From NCBI RefSeq assembly GCF_024808665.1, contig NZ_JANUBZ010000002.1, positions 62,001-126,000 on the forward strand: a stretch of DNA of 64,000 nt, in the 5' to 3' direction. The stretch is from Mucilaginibacter empetricola (lineage in GTDB: Bacteria; Bacteroidota; Bacteroidia; Sphingobacteriales; Sphingobacteriaceae). The notes under the pieces are model-generated. The model saw nothing but the letters and a program-made list of their open reading frames with translations. It searched no databases and was not told where the DNA came from. How positions within the stretch are numbered: position 1 is the stretch's first letter; each line of letters opens with the position of its first letter. Both the position numbers and the translations under genes were made by a program. Shown here one piece after another: positions 59,184-64,000 of the stretch.

Positions 59184-61541
59184 ATGAAGGACTATATTGA
59201 AGTTGATGAGTGGAAAATTATAGAAAGAGGCTTTAATCCGCATCATAATAAAGTATCCGAAAGCATTTTTAGTCTGGGCAATGGCCGCATGGGGCAACGG
59301 GCAAACTTTGAAGAAGCATACAGCGGCGACACCCTGCAGGGCAATTATGTTGCCGGGGTGTACTATCCTGATAAAACCCGCGTAGGATGGTGGAAAAACG
59401 GCTATCCCGAATATTTTGCCAAGGTACTTAACGCCGCTAACTGGATTGGTATAGATATTTTGCTCGATGGCGAACAGCTGGATCTTGCCAAATGCGAGGT
59501 AAGCGATTTTTACCGTGAGCTGAACATGAAAAAAGGATACCTGGAACGCAGCTTTAACGCAAAAACTGCTGGCGGAAAAGTGGTAAAGGTGGAATCTACC
59601 CGTTTTTGCAGCATGGCCGATGATGAAGCAGGCGCTATAAAATATACCATCACCCCTATAAGCTTCAGTGGCTTGTTAGCCATTAGCCCGTTTATTGATG
59701 GCGATGTGGTTAACAAAGATTCCAACTACGATGAAAAGTTTTGGGATGAAGTTAAAAAAGAAGCCTGGGCCACTGGCGGTTATGTACAATTGCGCACCAA
59801 AAAAACCGGTTTCGAGGTGGCAACCGGGCAGGAGCTTAGTTTTATCCAGAATGGTAAAACTATAAATCCATCAACCCAATCTATCCAAAAAGAAAAATAC
59901 ATCGCCTCAACTGTTGAATTGCAGGTGAAAGAGGGTGAAAGTATTACGGTTATCAAATATGCTGCTAATCTTTCCTCTCAAAACTACAATGCTGCTGATT
60001 TGGCCGCTAAAGTGAAGCAAACGCTGGTACGGATCAGCGGTAAAGGCTTTGATAAAATGCTTACCGAGCAAGCCAATGCATGGGCCGTTAAATGGAAGCA
60101 TAACGATATTATTATTGAGGGCGATGCATCTGCACAACAGGCTATCCGCTTTAATATTTTTCAGCTTAACCAAACTTATACCGGCGAGGATGACCGCCTG
60201 AATATTGGTCCTAAAGGCTTTACGGGCGAGAAATATGGCGGTTCAACCTATTGGGATACGGAGGCTTATTGTGTGCCGTTTTATCTGTCGACCGCCGATC
60301 AAAAAGTTACCCGTAACCTGCTGTTATATCGATATAAACAATTGGGTAAAGCCATTGACAATGCGAAATTATTAGGTTTTAATAACGGCGCGGCTTTATA
60401 CCCTATGGTTACCATGGATGGCACCGAATGCCATAATGAATGGGAAATTACTTTCGAAGAAATTCACCGCAACGGTGCCATTGCCTACGCCATATTTAAT
60501 TATGTACGCTATACCGCCGATGAAGCCTACCTGGCCGACTACGGTTTAGAGGTGCTAATTGCTATTGCACGTTTTTGGTCGCAAAGGGTTAACTGGTCGG
60601 CCGATAAGCAGCAATATGTGATGCTGGGTGTGACCGGGCCAAACGAGTACGAAAATAATATTAATAACAACTGGTATACCAGCACCCTGGCTACCTGGTG
60701 CATGAAATATACCATTGAAGTTGCCGAAAAAGTAAAAGCTGCCGAGCCTGCAAAATATTCGGCATTAATCAGCAAAATCAACTTTAAAGAAGCCGAAGAA
60801 ACAGCGAAGTTTAAAGACATTATTGCCAAAATGTATTATCCGTATGACGAGCAACAACAGGTGTTTTTGCAGCAGGATGGTTATTTGGATAAAGAGCAGA
60901 TTTTGGTTAAAGATCTGCCCGCAACGGAACGTCCTATTAACCAGAAATGGAGCTGGGACAGGATATTGCGTTCCTGCTATATTAAACAGGCTGATGTTTT
61001 ACAGGGGATTTACTTTTTTGAGGATCAGTACGATATAGAAACTATCCGCCGTAATTTTGATTTTTATGAGCCGCGTACGGTACATGAATCATCACTTTCG
61101 CCTTGTGTGCATGCAATACTTGCCGCTAAATTAGGTGATGAAGCGCGCGCTTATGAGTTTTACCTGCGTACTTCGCGTTTGGATCTGGACGATTATAATA
61201 ACGATACCGAAGACGGTTGCCATATCACCTCAATGGCAGGCACCTGGATGTCGGTAGTAGAAGGTTTTGGCGGGATGCGGGTGCGCGAGGACAAGCTTTT
61301 ATTCCAGCCGTTTTTACCGGAGAAATGGGAGTCGTTTTCATTTAATGTTGGCTTTAGAGGAACTTCTATAAAAGTGACTGTTAAAAAAGATCTGATAGAA
61401 GTAGCCCATCTGTCAGGGCCTGAAATGAAATTAATAATTTGGGATCATGAATTTGATTTGAAAGCTGAGCAAAAAGCCAGAGCTAAAACAGCGAGGGTTA
61501 CTGTTACCCTTAATCCTCCGGTGTTTCCAAATAACAAATAA
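59184..61541 (+). CDS. Maltose phosphorylase family protein (GH65)
   Basis: A 785-residue GH65 enzyme without a signal peptide. The general acid is E488 in GVTGPNEYENNINNNWYT, and phosphate-binding blocks include HESSLSPCVHA and TEDGCHITSMAGTW. The KGFTGEKYGGSTYWDTEAYC block also is typical. GH65 phosphorylases may use maltose, trehalose or kojibiose; the context (pgmB, GH13, maltose-type transporter) favours maltose, but that is an inference. The next gene follows after 11 bases with AAGGAG before it. Confidence 0.92.
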   Translation: MKDYIEVDEWKIIERGFNPHHNKVSESIFSLGNGRMGQRANFEEAYSGDTLQGNYVAGVYYPDKTRVGWWKNGYPEYFAKVLNAANWIGIDILLDGEQLDLAKCEVSDFYRELNMKKGYLERSFNAKTAGGKVVKVESTRFCSMADDEAGAIKYTITPISFSGLLAISPFIDGDVVNKDSNYDEKFWDEVKKEAWATGGYVQLRTKKTGFEVATGQELSFIQNGKTINPSTQSIQKEKYIASTVELQVKEGESITVIKYAANLSSQNYNAADLAAKVKQTLVRISGKGFDKMLTEQANAWAVKWKHNDIIIEGDASAQQAIRFNIFQLNQTYTGEDDRLNIGPKGFTGEKYGGSTYWDTEAYCVPFYLSTADQKVTRNLLLYRYKQLGKAIDNAKLLGFNNGAALYPMVTMDGTECHNEWEITFEEIHRNGAIAYAIFNYVRYTADEAYLADYGLEVLIAIARFWSQRVNWSADKQQYVMLGVTGPNEYENNINNNWYTSTLATWCMKYTIEVAEKVKAAEPAKYSALISKINFKEAEETAKFKDIIAKMYYPYDEQQQVFLQQDGYLDKEQILVKDLPATERPINQKWSWDRILRSCYIKQADVLQGIYFFEDQYDIETIRRNFDFYEPRTVHESSLSPCVHAILAAKLGDEARAYEFYLRTSRLDLDDYNNDTEDGCHITSMAGTWMSVVEGFGGMRVREDKLLFQPFLPEKWESFSFNVGFRGTSIKVTVKKDLIEVAHLSGPEMKLIIWDHEFDLKAEQKARAKTARVTVTLNPPVFPNNK

Positions 61542-61552
61542 GGAGTAATATT

Positions 61553-63271
61553 ATGGAACAACCATCCAGTCACAAACTCATTATTTACCAGTTATTGCCA
61601 CGACTATTTGGCAATACCAAAACGGTAAATAAGACTAGTGGATCTGTTGAGGAAAACGGGGTTGGCAAGTTTAATGATATTAACGACAAGGCCCTGCAGG
61701 AAATAAAAAACATGGGTTTTACCCACGTTTGGTATACCGGCGTGGTGGAACATGCCACCATGACGAACTATTCCCAATTCGGCATAAAGCCTGATGATCC
61801 GGATGCGGTTAAGGGCCGCGCGGGTTCGCCATATGCTATTAAGGATTACTATGATGTTGATCCCGATTTAGCCATCGATGTAAAAAATCGCATGGCCGAA
61901 TATGAGTCGCTGATTCAGCGTTCGCACAACAACGGGCTTAAGGTAATTATGGACCTGGTGCCTAACCACGTTGCCCGTACTTATGCGTCGGATGTTAAGC
62001 CGGCCGGCGTGCATGATATTGGGCAAGATGACGACAAGACGAAAGCTTTCAGCGCGAAAAATGATTTTTATTATATACCAGGGCAGTCTTTTGTAGTCCC
62101 CTGGGGCTATAATCCGGGTGGCGATGAATTTAAAAGTGCACTTAAAGACGGTAAGTTTGATGAAAATCCAGCCAAAGCCACTGGCAATGACGTATTCAGC
62201 TCATCACCATCAATAAACGACTGGTTTGAAACCATCAAATTAAATTATGGGGTTGACTACCAGGGCGGGCATTCACTGCATTTTGATCCGGTGCCTCCAT
62301 TGTGGAATAAAATATATGATATTTTAATTTTCTGGAGTGCTAAAGGTATCGACGGTTTTCGCTGCGATATGGTGGAGATGGTGCCAATAGAGTTTTGGGG
62401 CTGGCTTATCCCGAAGGTAAAAGAAAAATATCCCGACCTGGTATTTATTGGCGAGGCCTACAATGCTGGTCTTTATGGCAAATATATATTTAACGGCAAG
62501 TTTGATTATTTGTATGATAAGGTTGGTCTTTACGATTCCATTAAACGATTAACCCGTAACGAATACAACAGCACTACCTGGGACATTAACAGTGTATGGA
62601 ATAATGATTGCCGGGGAATTGACCAACACATGCTCCGCTTTATGGAAAACCATGACGAGCAGCGTATTGCATCCCGCTTTTTTGTAGGCGACCCACGGCT
62701 GGCAGTGCCGGGCATGATTGTTACGGCCACGTTATCCACCGGGCCGGTAATGATTTACTCGGGGCAGGAGGTAGGCGAGCCGGCGACAGGCAACGAGGGC
62801 TTTAGCGGCGATGATGGCCGTACCACTATATTTGATTATTGGGGTGTACCGGAGCATCAAAAATGGCTGAATAATGGACAATTTGATGGTGGCGGGTTAT
62901 CCGACAGTCAAAAAAATCTAAGGCAGTTTTATAGCAATTTGTTAAATGCCGTAAATAAGAATGAGGCTTTAAACGATGGTGGATTTTATGAACTGATGCT
63001 GGCCAATGAGCATCAAAGTGGTTTTAATCAGCGCTTATACATCTTTCTGCGTTATACCGACAATCAGCGTATATTAGTAATAACCAATTTTAACCGTATC
63101 GAAAATACCATCAGCATAAAATTGACGGATGACCTGCTTAAGTTATTTAATTTAAGCGGACACGTGGAGTTTACTGATTTACTAAGCGGTACAAAATACA
63201 ATACAGATAATATTGTTAATGGACTGCCGATAACGCTGCCTGCGGTGAGTGGGATGTTGCTGGTATTTTAA
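61553..63271 (+). CDS. Cytoplasmic GH13 alpha-amylase family enzyme
   Basis: A 572-residue GH13 hydrolase without a signal peptide. The residues are DLVPNHVAR, D272 in GIDGFRCDMVEM, E301 in IGEAYNAG and D368 in ENHDEQR. The C-terminal beta domain (about 480-572) ends GLPITLPAVSGMLLVF. It is likely to act inside the cell on oligosaccharides that enter through the transporter encoded next. The exact specificity (alpha-amylase, glucosidase or transferase) is open. Confidence 0.92.
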   Translation: MEQPSSHKLIIYQLLPRLFGNTKTVNKTSGSVEENGVGKFNDINDKALQEIKNMGFTHVWYTGVVEHATMTNYSQFGIKPDDPDAVKGRAGSPYAIKDYYDVDPDLAIDVKNRMAEYESLIQRSHNNGLKVIMDLVPNHVARTYASDVKPAGVHDIGQDDDKTKAFSAKNDFYYIPGQSFVVPWGYNPGGDEFKSALKDGKFDENPAKATGNDVFSSSPSINDWFETIKLNYGVDYQGGHSLHFDPVPPLWNKIYDILIFWSAKGIDGFRCDMVEMVPIEFWGWLIPKVKEKYPDLVFIGEAYNAGLYGKYIFNGKFDYLYDKVGLYDSIKRLTRNEYNSTTWDINSVWNNDCRGIDQHMLRFMENHDEQRIASRFFVGDPRLAVPGMIVTATLSTGPVMIYSGQEVGEPATGNEGFSGDDGRTTIFDYWGVPEHQKWLNNGQFDGGGLSDSQKNLRQFYSNLLNAVNKNEALNDGGFYELMLANEHQSGFNQRLYIFLRYTDNQRILVITNFNRIENTISIKLTDDLLKLFNLSGHVEFTDLLSGTKYNTDNIVNGLPITLPAVSGMLLVF

Positions 63272-63294
63272 AATATTAAAAAAATAACCCGGTG

Positions 63295-63440
63295 GTCATC
63301 CTGAACTTGTTTCAGGACCCCACAGGACAAGCCGCATTGCAGGTTGTACACTTTGCAGGTGGGACACGTGATGTATACTAAGCATGTGGGTTGCTGATCC
63401 GACCGGTTGGCGGACAGCATGACAAGTTTGGTATTTGCTT
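63295..63440. repeat. Interspersed repeat (GTCATCCTGAACTTGTTTCAGG type)
   Basis: About 145 bases between two maltose genes. It begins GTCATCCTGAACTTGTTTCA and carries short pairing words (CCCACA with TGTGGG) and a late GGCGGACAGCATGACAAG. It encodes nothing. The start recalls a repeat found in many bacteria, though I cannot check copies elsewhere. Confidence 0.5.
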
Positions 63441-63483
63441 GTACTAATAAACCAATAAACTATTGAACCAATTAAGATAAATT

Positions 63484-64000
63484 ATGGCTACACAAGGCAT
63501 TCTGCAGAAACCGAGAATGAGTTTCTGGCAGATCTGGAACATGAGCTTCGGCTTTTTAGGGATCCAGTTTGGTTTTGCATTGCAAACGGGTTACGCAAGC
63601 AGCATTTTGTTAAAATTTGGTGCCAAGGTTGATAATTTATCCTGGTTTTGGCTGGCAGCACCGCTAACCGGTATGATCATTCAACCCATTATAGGCCATT
63701 ACAGTGATCGCACATGGAACAGACTTGGTCGTCGCAGGCCATATTTTTTAACCGGTGCTATTTTATCGGGTTTGGCGCTCTGCTTTTTACCTAATTCGTC
63801 CGGGCTTGCATTTTTAATTCCTCCAATTATTGTAGGCGCCGGTATGCTTATGTTGATGGATGCGTCCTTCAACGTTGCTATGGAGCCTTTTAGGGCATTA
63901 GTGGCCGATAATTTACCTGACAGCCAGCATAATACAGGGTTTTCATTACAAACTTGCCTTATAGGTGTAGGGGCAATTATGGGCTCATTCTTGCCGTCAG
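63484..64000 (+). CDS. MFS sugar transporter (SLC45/maltose type), N-terminal part
   Basis: The first 172 codons of a major facilitator protein; the rest lies beyond the window. The start MATQGILQKPRMSFWQIWNM is followed by a helix and FALQTGYASSILLKFGA, then the MFS loop IIGHYSDRTWNRLGRRRPYF after helix 2, typical of SLC45-like sucrose/maltose carriers in Bacteroidota. About five helices are present. Position at the end of the maltose locus supports maltose uptake by proton symport; that part is inferred. Confidence 0.9.
   Translation, partial: MATQGILQKPRMSFWQIWNMSFGFLGIQFGFALQTGYASSILLKFGAKVDNLSWFWLAAPLTGMIIQPIIGHYSDRTWNRLGRRRPYFLTGAILSGLALCFLPNSSGLAFLIPPIIVGAGMLMLMDASFNVAMEPFRALVADNLPDSQHNTGFSLQTCLIGVGAIMGSFLPS

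Overview
The window looks like a stretch of chromosome from a Bacteroidota bacterium, most likely family Sphingobacteriaceae (Mucilaginibacter or Pedobacter type). The reasons are: a secreted protein with a gliding-motility-type C-terminal sorting domain (type IX secretion); the short-chain-dehydrogenase form of threonine dehydrogenase paired with glycine C-acetyltransferase; a BT_3928-type DoxX protein; CreD; many promoters with the Bacteroidota -7 box TAnnTTTG and few Shine-Dalgarno sites; and moderate GC with many short interspersed inverted repeats. No rRNA, tRNA, CRISPR array, transposase, prophage or plasmid function was seen. The genus is an inference.

Layout. 1-8.4 kb: end of a Gfo/Idh/MocA oxidoreductase, a metzincin-type zinc protease, a lone response regulator, an MBL hydrolase, recJ, lptB and a GH3-family protein. 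8.4-9.1 kb: a PIN toxin gene broken by a one-base frameshift, with its small partner. 9.1-15.4 kb: folP, a DoxX-like protein, an orphan OppB-type permease, aroK, a phosphoribosyltransferase, a conserved hypothetical and rlmD. 15.5-18.8 kb: a membrane-stress-like unit (membrane protein, winged-helix regulator, small membrane protein, CreD) with two copies of a perfect inverted repeat, one before the first gene and one before creD. 18.9-19.7 kb: an orphan TIR-domain protein. 19.7-25.9 kb: TetR regulator, a ligand-less Rieske-like lipoprotein, pheS, a PIN/DUF6364 toxin-antitoxin pair fused to the pheS unit, kbl, trhO and a secreted hydrolase.

26-37 kb: a 1129-residue T9SS surface protein, a duplicated repeat region of about 630 bp, a repeat-rich disordered protein, a DUF2442 protein, yebC, threonine dehydrogenase, asd, a LysR regulator and a serine hydrolase. 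37-45 kb: pyrB and pyrR separated by a long palindrome, an ACT-domain protein, ribosomal protein S1 (rpsA), a GT39-like membrane protein and an AcpH-like protein. 45-56 kb: tyrS, an Xre/RES toxin-antitoxin pair, a PH/SHOCT protein, a LuxE-like synthetase, DUF1203, a SYLF protein, a penicillin-acylase-family enzyme, a microprotein, a thin ferredoxin, ferritin and small hypotheticals.

56.4-64 kb: a maltose/maltodextrin locus read rightwards: exported SusA-like GH13, beta-phosphoglucomutase, GH65 maltose phosphorylase, cytoplasmic GH13 and the start of an MFS sugar transporter. Together they suggest periplasmic cleavage of starch oligosaccharides, uptake of maltose, phosphorolysis to glucose plus beta-glucose-1-phosphate, and conversion to glucose-6-phosphate.

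The less ordinary parts are the paired operators around the CreD unit, the orphan TIR protein, three toxin-antitoxin loci each with a palindromic promoter (two of them touching aminoacyl-tRNA synthetase genes), a low-complexity repeat that has entered the pheS reading frame, and the tandemly duplicated 3' end of the T9SS gene with nested inverted-repeat elements.
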